Part shown: one piece after another, positions 46,863-58,835 of the stretch
Numbering within the stretch: the stretch's first letter is position 1
How the letters are laid out: each line of letters opens with the position of its first letter
Source of the DNA: Lepidurus packardi
Taxonomy: Eukaryota > Arthropoda > Branchiopoda > Notostraca > Triopsidae
Direction of reading: 5' to 3'
Assembly: GCA_023053545.1 (NCBI GenBank)
Contig: JAKZAN010000004.1
Span: 11,284,001 to 11,348,000 of the forward strand
Length of the DNA: 64,000 nt
Program-made: the position numbers and the translations under genes
The notes under the pieces: model-generated
What the model saw: the letters and a program-made list of their open reading frames with translations, nothing else
Told to the model about the DNA's origin: nothing
Databases searched by the model: none

Positions 46863-47452
46863 TGGAAACTAAATCGTACACGTGGTCCCACCTTAATGGC
46901 CATAGAGCCAAATTAAAATAAGGGCAAAAGAAATGATAGAATAGAAAATAAAATAGAATAATCAATAAATACCTAATAATAAATCATTCAAATAATACGT
47001 AAAATAGAACCAAGATCAATTCAAGACGAAACTTTTGGAAATTTAAGAAATTTAAGGCCATGGTATAATGGAACCTCTTACGACAACTTTTAGTCGAAAA
47101 TTCTAATTTTCTATGCAATATAATGAAATTGTATCGTGGCAGTAAATGTATTTATGCATGGAATGTATTTAACATTCCATGCATTAGCATGGAATGTATT
47201 TATCTACAAATTTTTCTACCTTTACTTTTATAAAAGTTACTTTTATAAATCTGGAGTCAAATTCATGAAAATTTTAAATAAATCGTGTATCAAAAAGAAA
47301 CCGTCTGATGGAACTAAATTTTCTTGTTAAGATATTTGAAAAAATTTTCCATTACTAAAAATGTTCCATTAAAAATTGTTCCATTATTAAGATATTTTAA
47401 AAAATGTTCCATTACCTGTTTCTTTTAATGTCCTGTTAAACATTGTTGATTA

Positions 47453-47581
47453 CTGCAAGTAGTTGATCATTTCTTGCCAGTAGAGGGCACTGATGTCGTA
47501 CCCTTTCTCAATGCACTTTAATGGAGAAAGGGTACGAACATCAGTGCCCTCTAGTGACACAAAATGATCAACTACTTGCAA
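47453..47581. repeat. Fold-back element: ~58-bp arms, 14-bp loop
   Basis: The arm 47453-47509 (beginning TGCAAGTAGTTGATCATTT, ending CGTACCCTTTCTC) is the near-perfect complement of 47523-47581; four or five mismatches and one bulge. The centre is ATGCACTTTAATG. It would fold into a long hairpin RNA. It is either a MITE reduced to its ends or a small hairpin locus. Confidence 0.85.
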
Positions 47582-47599
47582 TCCACCGTGGCCTTAACT

Positions 47600-50500
47600 T
47601 CTATACATTATCCCCACCCATTACTTTCTTACTGTCAGTCGACATAGCCCATTTGCAATAAATAGCCAACAAATAAGATGAAACAGATAAAATCAAAACT
47701 AAATTCAAAAATAATTTGATTTGAAAAAAGTGATCAATTAACGTCGAGTTTTCTATTCTTTTTTCGATCGCCTTTTTATTATTATTTTTCAGAGGGTTTT
47801 GACCCCCCATCTCGTAAGTTTTTCTTACGTTTGTGGCAGCGGAAGGCATTTTATGACTAGCTTGTCTATATAGCCGAAGTGAAACAGCATTGTCATTTGG
47901 GGTGGGCCGGTCTTCCAAGTCGCAAGTCGGCACAAATTATTTAGGACTCTCATTTGTTCACCATCGAGTCCTGCTCGCGTTCTTCTTCTTTTTCCCCCGT
48001 ATTTTCGGGGTGGGGGTGGTTAGAAGAGGACGGAAAACGAAACGAACAGCATAGCATACAGGACAGCACAAGCAAGATGGCTTCGTTTTGCTTGCTCTTA
48101 TATTATCCAAGGTTTTTCTCTGGTCGCCGCTTTTATAGCCCAAATGGGCCGGGAAGCTGGACGCCACGGCCGGTACCGGCCCGGAAATGCGTCACATACA
48201 TTGCTTTTCGGTCAGCAACTGTCTTTTTGAGCCTGGAGGATACCGTACGAAACGACGGACGCCTTTTTGCAACGGGTAAGGCGAAACTAAATAGGGGGGG
48301 GGGGGAGGGCGGTGTGGGTGGCGGACGACGTTGTTCGGACGTCGCCAGCGTCGTAAACTGACCAAAACTCACTAAAGGACCCGGCGTCGCGGGGGGGTTG
48401 GGGTGGGTGGGAGCGATGCTTTGTCTTGCTTGCCAAAGAATCGTCCGTCGTGGGGTGGAAATCTTCTAACCGTTTCCCGATGTTCTATTTTTCTTTCCTC
48501 CAACGTCCCCCCATTTGGTGGGGAGCTAACTTCGATTCCTCGGACATGTTTTTAAGCGATTCCTCCGTAGCGGACGTTTGCAAAGTAGCCTAGGTCACCG
48601 GGGTTATCGTCACAAGTCCGAGTCGTCCTCTCGAGCTATAAGGTGGGGGGGTTTACCAAAGCGAGCCCGATAAGTGAGAGATGATTTTTTTTTTTTTTTT
48701 TTTTTTTAAGGGTAAAGCTTAGCTTCCTGTTAGTGGTGGGCGCTAGTGTTAAAGGGGGGGAGGAAGAAGCTTTTAAGCCATGGGAATGCAAATTGACTTG
48801 CTGCCCAAAAAAGGCCGAGAGACCTCGAAACCGGACAAAGAAAAGGGGTGATTTCCCCCCCGATTGTTGTTAAAAGGGCTGGCTGATGTTGCTCTAGTTT
48901 CTTGGGGGGAGGAACTTCGGGAGGAACTTCGGGAGGAACTTCGGGAGGATCCGTCCTCGTGTGAGATGCAGTGAAAGAGAAAAGGGAGGGTTTTTATTGT
49001 GCTGACCAAGCAGGGTCATTTGGGTGGGTGGGTTAGAGCAAGGGGGGTTGGGTGTCGATGGGGACTTATTGGAAACCATGGCTCATGGACTACAATAAAA
49101 ATTGCGGTGGTCCAGTGGTTGTTTGGGGAGCAAAGGAGCAGATGACAATAGCCGAGGCTTGAAAAAGCCCGCAGATGGACACGAACGACCTATGTCGACG
49201 ACACACGATCGGACGTTGATGAAACATGTCATCTTTGACTTATTGGCCCCTAAATAAAAGGGGCATCGGCCTTTCTGGCTTTTAATTTCGCGGCTGGTCC
49301 TCTTCCTTGCGCCTGGCGGATACTTGTGAACTTGGCCCACGAGTTAGACACAAGCTGGGCACCAGCATCTTATCTGATGACGGAGACGAGCGAGTGTCAC
49401 TCCCCCGATTTTCTTCCCGAAAAATTGCTGGACCCAAACAAAAAAAAAAGAAGCAGAGACAGCATGCAATTGCTATTGTGGAAATTTCGGGGAATTGCGA
49501 CCTGCTGTGCCGTAGCGAAATCTGGGATGTTGGGGATGTTGTTTTTTTTTCGTTTGCTCCACTTTTACCCCCTTTTACCCCCAACATCCTACGCTTTTCT
49601 CCGAATTTAGAGCCACAGTCTAGCAAGACAACAGCGTGACAATTGCATTTGATTGGGAAGAGGGAAATTCCCAACTCATCAATTGCCTTTTGCTTTATTG
49701 CGTCCAAAAATGTTGTCTGTAAAAAACTCAAAACTAAAAAAAAAAAAAAATAAATAAAAAAATTAAAAAAATTCGAACGGCTGCTGGGTTCCATGCTGTT
49801 TTGCTACAAGCAATTTAATCGTTCAAGCATTTGTGTATGTGGCGTAAATAGAAAACAAGGAAGGGCCAATGCCTGAGAGAGATGAGTCAAAGGTGTGGCT
49901 GGGTTGCAAGGGATTAACATCCGGTTAATGAGGATAAATAGTCAAGTCATGAACACATACAGCAACACGCTGTAAAAAAAAAAAAAAAAAAAAAAAATTA
50001 AAAAAAATTCGTGTTTGGATTGGAGCTCTTCTTGTTGGCTCTGTTTACTAAACAAGAGCCAGCTCACCTATTTTTGTTTTGGGGGCACAAGATTTTCAGA
50101 GTCTTCTTTTTTCTCTTGTTTGGGTTTCCTTTTAACTCTCATTTCCTATGCGTATTTCCCTTGCATTGCAGCGTGCTGTGCTTAAGTTTGCTGTAATAAT
50201 ACCGAGTGAAAAAAAAAAGTTCCACGTTCGCCCCAAAAGTCCGAAGGAAAACCCAAATGAACGTGAGTTTGTTCTGGACCCCGCGGACGAGCTTGTGCTG
50301 TGCAACCCGGATTCGGCATTGTTGACTTTGGGGAAGGAAGCACACACGGGACGGGACTAAAAAATAAGACAAGAAAAACGAAGAAGAAATAAGACTCGTT
50401 GAAGGAACAGGAACACAGACTGGAAGGAGAGTTACAAGCCAAAGTTGGGGCTTTGAAAATAAAATTTACAAAAAAAAAAGAAAAAAGTGGAGAAGAGCCC

Positions 50501-52250
50501 GAGCTATACTATGGTTTAGATAAACAATGGTCCAGCATTGTTGGGAGAGGGGCACTATTTGCATTCCGGGGTTTGGCTTGTTGAGATGGTACAAGTCACA
50601 AGAGGCAATATTCAGAAAAGCCCACAGAGGTCGCCCCAAAAGAAGGTACCACCCCCTTAAAATACTTTCCAACTTCCAAATCCAAAGGTTTTGGACTCGA
50701 ATTGCGAAACGAGTTTGAGTTTGAGTTTGACTTAAAACTTGTTTTTCTGTCATTTTTTGGGTTGGGCTGTCGTTCCCCAAGGAATCAAAAAGTAAGAGAA
50801 AAACAATGCAAAAGCGTTTTTGGGGTAAGGGAGGAGTCTAAGAGTACCTAAAAGAGAACTTACACTCGGCATGGGGCAAAACTAATTCGCAGAAACAAGG
50901 TCATGACCTTCTGTCAAAAGGAAGGAAAGGGATTTTCAGTTCATTCATGATAAGCCCCCCTGCTAAGTAAAGTATACCAGGTCAGGGTGATTAACACCCT
51001 CAACAACGTTAGCCTTGTCCACGTGATTGGGAAAGTTGCGAGAAATGGGAACTAAAGAGCATTGTTGTCGCTTTGGGAAGCATTCCTGTAATGCGCTATT
51101 TCAACTTTTGGGGCGTTCATTCATTGTTGCTTGCATTCATTGTTTGCATTCATTGTTGCCTGTATTCATCGTTGCAGCTCTTGGAAGAAAAGGTGTTTGC
51201 GTAGTCCACGTTCAAGAGATTTCATTGTTGGACTACTTTTTCAATCCGGCTAGTTTTCGGTTGTGGACGCTCAGGATTTGTGCTGGAGGTATTAAAAGCA
51301 GTGTTTGAGTGTTCTAAACGTAACAGTTTGGGGGCTCAAAGTTGAGGTTAGACGTGGTAAAGTTTTTATTGAGGTGAGGTTGACCCCGATGGCTAAGGCC
51401 CAGGCGTAATGCCAAAGTGACCAATGGAGTGGATATTTTCTCAGGTGGTTCTGGTCAGTTAACAACAAGCTTTTGCACAGTCTCTTTCCCTCTCTGCCTT
51501 CCACACTGGAGCTGAAACTGGAGTTGAGAGTCGAAGGACAACAATGACCCCCGCTTTGAAAAGCGAGGTTTTTTGGGGGGTTGAAACCCCCATCCCCACA
51601 CAGCAACACATATCCGTATAGCTTTTGGCTTGAGCTTGTATGTTATGGGACGGGGGTGGTTTAAGGTTGCACAAAAGAAGGTTAGCATCGTAAGGAAACT
51701 GACAACTGACCCTTCACGCTATTCCACCCCCATTATACCTCTTTTTTTTTCAACTTTTTCCTTTTTTTCCAAGCCTTGGTCTTTTGTTGTAGGGGGTTGC
51801 AATGCAAGCTTCAAAGAGAAGGCCTGGTGCATTTGGGCTGTCACCCATAAATTTTACGTCAGGGGCGCCCAGTTCTTCAGGGTTATAGTCAAGCCGTATC
51901 CGATACTCTTGCAAACCTCCTTGCCCCCCCATCTTATTTTTCTTGGGAGGTAACCAATATAGCAACCAAAGGACCTGAAACTTACGCCAAGGCGGAAAAT
52001 AGGGAGGATGCGAGGGGGTTAAAACTTGGACACATTTTCTGAAACCCCCCTTCTTTTGCGCTTACCCACCTCAACCACTGACGAATTCGATTTCGGTGCA
52101 TTGCTCGAACTCACCATCTGCCTTCAAAGACCGCCAAGTTTCAAACTGGACATTCTTGAACTTCTTTTTTTCCAATGTGTCCTTGTTAACGAGATTTTCG
52201 TTGTAATTTTCGTTGTAAAAAGCATGTTGGGAGTAAACCAGCAGGGTTTG
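47600..52250. other. Low-complexity, G-rich stretch without recognised gene
   Basis: 4.6 kb with poly-G runs (48293-48304, 48390-48398, 48646-48652), A/T homopolymers (48686-48708, 49736-49752, 49974-49999), a 12-bp GAGGAACTTCGG triple repeat at 48909-48946, and several unrelated open frames up to 170 codons on the minus strand that show low-complexity composition. No domain or RNA gene recognised. Confidence 0.4.
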
Positions 52251-52257
52251 GGCGTCG

Positions 52258-52370
52258 AAGGCAGTTGAGGCACAGGGGGTTGAGGCACAGGGGGTTGAGG
52301 CACAAGGGGGAAGAGGCAATGCAGGAGAGGCACACGGGGTTGAGGCACAAGGGGTCGAGGCACAAACCCA
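52258..52370. repeat. Minisatellite of GGTTGAGGCACAGG-like units
   Basis: Seven to eight degenerate 14-15 bp units with the core GAGGCACAGGGG. On the minus strand it reads as a Pro/Val/Gln-rich periodic peptide, which I regard as a by-product of the repeat. Confidence 0.85.
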
Positions 52371-53010
52371 GCTAGTGAGCCAAAAGGATCTCGGAAGCGG
52401 GGTTGTTGGAAAGCGGGGCTCATTTTGGCTGGGAGGGCCAAATTGCGTGAGAAGAAGCGAGAAAAAGGAAAAGGGAAAAAGAGGAGAGAGAACCAGGGGA
52501 TCGGCATCTCTTCTTGCAAACCCAGGTTGCCCCCCATTCTCAAGTTTGTGTGAAGGTGGAGGGGTAAAAATTCGGGTTTTCTGAAGAAAGGGGGGGTTTC
52601 CGAACCAACAAGTTTGTAGGGGGAAAGGAAGGGGGTTGCATGCCATGCCTCTTGGCCCCTCGCTGAAACTGTGCCTTCGCCTGTGCTCCGGTTTAAGCGT
52701 TTTACCTCATCTTTTATTCTCGTTTGGAGCTGGTCAAGCGCGGGCGATGTTCTCCTAGTCGCTTGGCTTGTTGTTGGTAGCGTTCTTACCAGAGTGGTAC
52801 AGTGGACCAGCGTTCCTTTTTTGGACACCTTCCGAGAATTACGTGATTATTACAGTAAGAGTGGCGTGGGGTTTTCTGGTGAAGTTTTGCGTTGGTCACG
52901 GGCGACGCCAACGATAGAGAGAGCGCTACCCAAAAAAAGGGGGGGAGGGAATTAAGATGTGCTAATCAACTTCCGGTGCTTTTTCCTTCCTTCCTTCCTT
53001 CCCGTACCAG

Positions 53011-53218
53011 AGTCCCGGAGCCCAAAGGTGTCAGGAAGAATCTCTATGGGAATTCCATTATCGTAATCGTATTGCCCCAGCCTCTAGCCGGTAGGGCCAG
53101 CGTGGCTGCTGTTAGCGGGCCACTTGCTATAGGTGTCAGTGGTGGTCGATTGGATAACAGCACGCAGCCTGAGCCAAAGAAGCAACAGTTTGTGCTGCAA
53201 AGAGCATCTTGCCAGTGA
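53011..53218 (+). other. Candidate terminal exon of an unrecognised gene
   Basis: After a (CTTCC)n pyrimidine tract and TACCAG acceptor, an open frame of 69 codons runs to TGA 53216-53218 with non-repetitive, balanced composition (for example GNSIIVIVLPQPLAGRASV). A possible upstream exon ends at the GTAAGAG donor at 52855. I recognise no family. It may be chance. Confidence 0.2.
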
Positions 53219-53889
53219 ACAAGTTTTAAGTTTTAGGAAAAAGAAGCTCTATCTCCATTTAAAGGATCTTTATTAGTGATGGTAAGTTTGTATTATTATT
53301 TTTATTTTATTTATTTTTTTAAAAAAAGGAAGGTAAGGGGGTGGGGCAGAGAAATCTATTGGGGTATTTCGTTTTTCGGGGGGAAATTTTGGGACAAAAG
53401 CGAGTCAAAGATTTTCGGGCTTTGGCGGGGGGTTGGGGGAACTATTCTGACCTGTCACCTGTCAGCCCAACCCCCCCGAAAAAGTCCCAAACTCCGGAGG
53501 GGTCATTTGGGCGAAAAGTTGCCCTTTTAACCGTCTTTGCGCTCTCTTTTACTGTAATATGTGCGTCCGAAAAGCGCTCGGGTGTTGGGTGACGACTTTT
53601 GGTCCACCGGCTAACTTTAACGAGATTCGGCATCTGTAATGACGTAAAAGTGTATGTGTGCCTGTGGAAACTGGGCAGAGAAACAGGCTCTGAATGCCCC
53701 CCCTCCTTCTTCCGCTATCTCGGATTGCCCGAGTGTGGAGAACGGTAGAACCCCCCTTATTTTGAGAAAAACCTCGGGTGCAACACCCCAAAAAGCCTGT
53801 GACATGACTTAAACATATGTTTCGTGCTGATGACCTGTTGACCTCCATGCTCGAGCATGTATTTCTGTTCCGATTTTTCTCGAGCATTT

Positions 53890-55045
53890 TCTTGGGGTCA
53901 AAACGTAAGAATATACAAAGTCTTGTATTAGGATTTTTTTTTTTATTTTTTTTGAGAAGGGAAAGGCGATTTGGTTTGAATTTTCCGGAGAGGATAGAAG
54001 ATTCAAGCAAAACCGCGTTTCCTTTATTAAAAATAAAAATAAAATAAATTCTAATAACTATTTCTAATAAATTCTAAATAACCCTTTGCATATTCTTATG
54101 AATCTTCTATCGTTATAAGAATATACAAAGGGAGGAGTCTTGTATTAGGATTTATTTAATTTATTTTTTTAAGAAGGGAAAGGCGATTTTGTTTGAATTT
54201 TCCATAGAGGATAGAAGATTCAAGCAAAACCGCATTTCCCTTATTAAAAGAGTAAATAAAATAAATTCTAATACAAGACTCTTCCCTTTGTATATTCTTA
54301 TGAATCTTCTATCGCTATAAGAATATACAAAGGGAGGAGTCTATTAGGACACATCTTTTTGTTAGGACAAATTTTTTTTTCACATCAAAATCGCATTTCT
54401 TAAAAAAAAAAAAATCCTAATACAAGACTCCCCCCTTTGTAGAATCTTGTTCTATAATTGTTGAATGATACTGTAAGGTAATCAAGGTTTATAAAAAATA
54501 ATGATAAGAATATACAAAGGGGGGAGTCTTGTGTTAGGATTTATTTCAATTTTTGGTAAGAAGGGGAACGCGATTTTCTTTAAATCTTCGATCGAAGATA
54601 TAATTGTAGCATGATAAAGTAAAGTAATCAAGGTTTATAAAAATAATGCTAAGAATATACAAAGGGGGGAGTCTTGTATTAAGATTTATTTCAATTTTTT
54701 GCAAGAAAGGGAAATGCGATTTTGTTTGAATCTTCGGTCGAAGATATAATTGTCGAATGATACTGTAAAGTAATCAAGGTTTATAAAAATAATGCTAAGA
54801 ATATACAAAGGGGGGAGTCTTGTGTTAGGATTTATTTCAAATTTTTGTAAGAAGGGGAATGCGATTTTGTTTGAATCTTCGATCGAAGATATAATTGTCG
54901 AATGATAAAGTAAAGTAATCAAGGTTTATAAAAATAATGCTAAGAATATGCAAAGGGGGGAGTCTTGTGTTAGGATTTATTTCAATTTTTTTGTAAGAAG
55001 GGAAATGCGATTTTCTTTGAATCTTCGAAGACAGAAGATAGAAGA
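53890..55045. repeat. Complex array of ~145-200 bp units with AAGAATATACAAAGGGGGGA
   Basis: The block AAGAATATACAAAG(GGRGGA)GTCTTGTRTTAGG recurs near 53906, 54117, 54319, 54505, 54651, 54796 and 54942. The last four are direct tandem copies of about 145 bp that also share GCGATTTTSTTTGAATCTTC and AAGATATAATTGT. Inverted copies (CTAATACAAGACTC) lie at 54268 and 54418. A stray GTACAAAGGGGGGAGTCTTG piece is at 61317. Confidence 0.88.
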
Positions 55046-56437
55046 TTCAAAGAAGATCTAAAATGTAAGCGGTTCGGCTCTGATTTGAACGTCCGTGGAA
55101 GTAATTTGAAACACGGCAAAATGACTGGTGTAAACTCGAGCTTAGATTTGGAAGCGATAAAACGTCCCCCCCAAACGGAGGAGGAAGCAGGCTCGGTGCT
55201 ATCGCTGGCGAGGTATAAGAGAATTTTCGTTTTGGTTTCGGCACAGGATCATGATAGCAAAAGTTAAGAGTTTGGGGTTGGCTGGTCGGCGGAATCGTGA
55301 GTCTTTGGGCCCCGCATTGCACAGTGTTATTCTAATTTCTCTCATTAAAACTTCCTCGTGCCCTCGTGCGGTGCTGTGCACTTGGCGACGATGACAAGGA
55401 ACAAGAACAAGACTGAAGAACAAGACAGGCCTGAGCTTGGCAACTGTTTCTAAAAGAGATAATAGGAGGGAAGTCCATGCACCCTTTCATTTTTGACCTC
55501 CTCCTCCTCCCCCGCCACCCATCTTCTATGCTCCTCCACTTTTGGCCTGTGTGCCCTTTTATATATGTGCAACGAGAAGGAAAGCTTTCCTTTTGGTTGG
55601 GCTGGAGTCTTCTTGATCGTCATATGCAAATTGAGAGCGAGCTGCTGCTACCTCCTCCTCACTACTTTGCTCCTAGCTGGTTTGTCAGTGGCATGGGCAG
55701 ATGAAAAGTTTATTAGAAGCCCCCAAAGTAGCATGGCAGCAGCTTGTCTTGAACCATCAAAAACCCCCAAACCATCATCATCGTTCTCCTTTTGCTCCTT
55801 TTGCGATTGTCAACAGGGGTTTTTCCACCTTTGGGAAGGGACTCGGAAGCTGGGCGGCTGGGCGGCTGGCGAGAGGGACGGGGGGGCCAACGGGAAGGTA
55901 AGATGGTTTGGGCTTTCCGCCTCTTCAAATGAAAGTCATTAAAGAGTTTTAGTTAATGAAGTTGGGGACACACACACACACACGCACACAAGGCACCCAA
56001 ATAGGAGTAAAAGACAGGGAAAGAAGGTGAGGTGGGGGAGGAGGGACCAAGGGGGGCGGGAGTGGAAGGAAGAGGAACCTTTTTCGGCATAGAGCAATGG
56101 TCAAAAGTCGGTTTTAATTACAAAGGGGATCTGCCTTGACAAAAGCCGCCACCACTGTTCAAAGTTGGAGGAGAAACGAGCACTTATTAAAAGCACCGTT
56201 AGCTTCCGGCGACAAAGGGAAGCGCCAAATCGAACGTAACATAGCGAAGCTTTTATGACATTGTGGTTTGCCAGGTTGGTATTGTGTTTGATAACCTGGC
56301 GACATTTATTTGCACGTCATTTTTGACCGTATGGCACGTCCTTTGCGCTCAGGCATTGTAATTCCACCGTATTTTCGAGAAATAGAAAAAGAAGTACACG
56401 AGGCGGTGCAGATTAGGATCACTGGGTATGTGATCAT
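55046..56437. other. Stretch without recognised gene
   Basis: 1.4 kb, more GC-rich than its flanks, with a (CA)n run at 55969-55990. The frame beginning at 55493 includes a hydrophobic stretch ending LLLAGLSVAWADEKF that imitates a signal peptide, but nothing around it supports a gene. Confidence 0.35.
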
Positions 56438-56439
56438 TC

Positions 56440-57160
56440 TAGAATCCAATTTTAAAGGACGCAATCAAAATGATAGCATTCAAAGCATTTGAGTCGGTTA
56501 TTAGAATCATAGTTTGGGATATTAGAAGCGATTTCAACAGAATTTCGGGTGATATTTGGTGGTTAACAACGTTCCGCCCAAATCTTCGTTTGGATTGGAT
56601 ACTAACGCAGTTACCAGTGATTACGAACACTTTTCCAATGTTGAAAAATCGAGATATAGCCCTGAATCTGAGTTCCATCTGATTCAATTCAAACTGGATT
56701 CTTTCAATTTCAATTCAGTTTCAATATTCAATTCAATCTGGATTTAATATTTGAAAGTAAAGTGAATATTTGAAAAGAATTCAATCTGAAAGCTTTACAA
56801 CAATTTTAAAGGACACTGAATCAAAATGATAGCATTCAAAGCATTTGAGTCGGTTATTAGAATCATAGTTTGGGGCATTAGAAGCGAGTTCAACAGAATT
56901 TCGGGTGATATTTGGTGGTTAACAACGTTCCGCCCAAATCTTCGCATGGATTGGATACTAACGCAGTTACCAGTGATTAGGAACACTTTTACAATGTTGA
57001 AAAATCGAGATATAGCCCTGAATCTGAGTTCAATCTGATTCAATTCAATCTGGATTCTTTCAGTTTCAATTCAGTTTCAATATTCAATTCAATCTGGATT
57101 TAATATTTGAAAGTAAAGTGAATATTTGAAAAGAATTCAATCTGAAAGCTTTACAAAACT
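56440..57160. repeat. Tandem duplication of a ~357 bp segment
   Basis: Copy 1 (about 56448-56796) and copy 2 (about 56805-57153) are some 95% identical. Each contains a 70-codon plus-strand frame starting MIAFKAFESVIRIIVW and ending RDIALNLSSI, kept open in both copies. Degenerate ATTCAATTCAATCTGGATT runs end each unit. A decayed third relative may lie at 57540-57610 (GCATTTGAATCGGTTATTAGAATCA). Confidence 0.9.
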
Positions 57161-57236
57161 AAAATAAGTAAAAATTTAAAACAAGTTACATCCCAGGAAA
57201 CTTTAATTTCATAGACTTGCTAGTTTAATTTACTTT

Positions 57237-57303
57237 GGTTAGTTTTGATGACAATTCCTTGTCATCAAAACTAACCTTTCGAAATTGTCATCAAAACTAA
57301 CTA
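57237..57303. repeat. Perfect 18-bp hairpin plus a third copy
   Basis: GGTTAGTTTTGATGACAA (57237-57254), loop TTCC, then its exact complement at 57259-57276; a third near-copy of the complement follows at 57286-57303. Confidence 0.85.
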
Positions 57304-57924
57304 AAACTTTCGTTTTTGATATATCTTTTTTTACTTTGCTCGCTTACATCATAAACAATACATATACACTAGATGCCGCTTATCGAGATCCCTAATTACT
57401 AGAATCAGCCGCTTTATGGAATCAAGTTTTTTTTTTTTTTTTATAAATTATTCCAATGTTTATGGAATCAAAGGACTGATTCAGAGGACTTCAGAATTCA
57501 GATTCAGAGGAATTTAGAGCATTCAAAGGACTGATCCAGAATGATAGAGTGACAGGCATTTGAATCGGTTATTAGAATCACACTGTCGGATATTGGAATC
57601 CATTTCAAAGGAATCTCCACGTGTAAAAGTAGCGAAACTCAATTAGTGATTGCTACATGGACTTTGCAGATTGACCCATGACATTGCTTTGACGTCGTTT
57701 TGACCAATCCTGTCCTTTTCAGCCTACTACTACGCCTAAGGGATAAATCCCTTCTAAACTCCCCAGTCAAAATTAGTCAATTAAATTGTTCCTTTATTTG
57801 ACTGAGAAAAATTGTTCCTTTAATTGACTGAGAAGGGATATCGTGTTGAGAACCCTAGTTAAGCGTCAGAGTAAGCTTCAAAGGTGCAATGTTAGTTGTA
57901 TCTTAGACGTGTAGTTCTATAAAA

Positions 57925-58008
57925 ATGGCGAACAAGAAAAGAAGTGATTTAAACATAAAAGAGAAATTGCGGCTCATTGGAACTTACGGTTTCCATTCAA
58001 AAGACTAG
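57925..58008 (+). pseudogene. Possible N-terminal scrap of a CENP-B/Tigger-like transposase
   Basis: ATG at 57925 opens MANKKRSDLNIKEKLRLI followed by a few codons and a stop. The pattern (K-R-x-x-L-x-x-K-E-K-L-x-L-I) resembles the beginning of the CENP-B N-terminal/psq helix-turn-helix found in pogo/Tigger transposases. Only about 26 codons are left and no DDE region follows, so it would be a dead fragment. The match is short and from memory. Confidence 0.35.
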
Positions 58009-58203
58009 CCACATAGGAAAGCGGCCGTTAAATGAGGAATTCCTCAGTCAAATCTCTATCCAAATTATTGAAAAATCCTTACCAAATAAACTATAGTGGT
58101 GAATCGGATCGCATATAGAAAAAATCCAACCTCAAACCACACGTTGCCAGATCGTGCCAAAATAAGTTGAGGTCTATGGAAAAAGCGGGGAAATTAAAAA
58201 ATG

Positions 58204-58236
58204 TTAGGTTAGGTTAGGTTAAGTTAGGCTAGGTTA
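58204..58236. repeat. Short interstitial TTAGG (telomere-type) run
   Basis: Three perfect TTAGG units followed by TTAAG, TTAGG and CTAGG variants. TTAGG is the arthropod telomeric unit. Degenerate CCTAA-type runs also lie at 26363-26386 and 37364-37400. Confidence 0.8.
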
Positions 58237-58499
58237 TACTAGTTTTAGTAGTCAGAAAAGCATAATTATCTTAGCACACTAAAGGCCTTACTCTTATAAG
58301 CACCAATTTTGTCATCACGTGGCAACGCTGTAAGAACTTTTGAATTTTTCCCCATGCTATTTTCCCTATCCTGGTTTGTACAGGTTGGGTTATGGCTATA
58401 TGCAATCGGATCTGTAGGTCCATATTTCCCCTTTTCGTTTATTAGAATCTCCATTAGAATTAATCTTCACTTGGACAAACATTCCGAAACACGAAACCT

Positions 58500-58835
58500 T
58501 ACAAAATGGACCACAAGTTTAAAGAAAAAAATGAAAATGAGTGGGTTTTTCACAAAATTACATTACAAAAATGTACCAAAATGAAGTTACAAAATGGAAT
58601 TATAAAATAAAGTTTAAAAAAAAATTAAAATGAGTAGGTTTTCCACAAAATTACATTACAAAATGTACCAAAATAAAGTTAGAAAATGGAATTACAAAGT
58701 AAAGTTTAAAAAAAAAATGAAAATGAGTAGGTTTTCCACAAAATTACATTACAAAAATGTACCAAAATGAAGTTACAAAATGGAATTACAAATTAAAGTT
58801 TCAAAAAAAATAAATAAATGAAAATGAGTGCGGGT
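58500..58835. repeat. Three tandem ~95 bp A-rich units
   Basis: CCACAAAATTACATTACAAAAATGTACCAAAATRAAGTTA recurs near 58548, 58639 and 58735 with AAAATGAAAATGAGTRGG between units. Confidence 0.88.

Noticed and set aside
49282-49794. A 170-codon minus-strand frame
   Set aside because: Composition is low-complexity (Phe/Ser runs from homopolymers), with no family resemblance or splice context.
52124-52828. A 234-codon minus-strand frame with Pro/Val/Gln periodicity
   Set aside because: The periodic part is the GAGGCACAGGGG minisatellite read backwards; the rest resembles no protein family known to me.
55493-55942. A secreted protein with signal peptide LLLAGLSVAWA
   Set aside because: The hydrophobic stretch is internal to a frame of low-complexity composition with no start or homology support.
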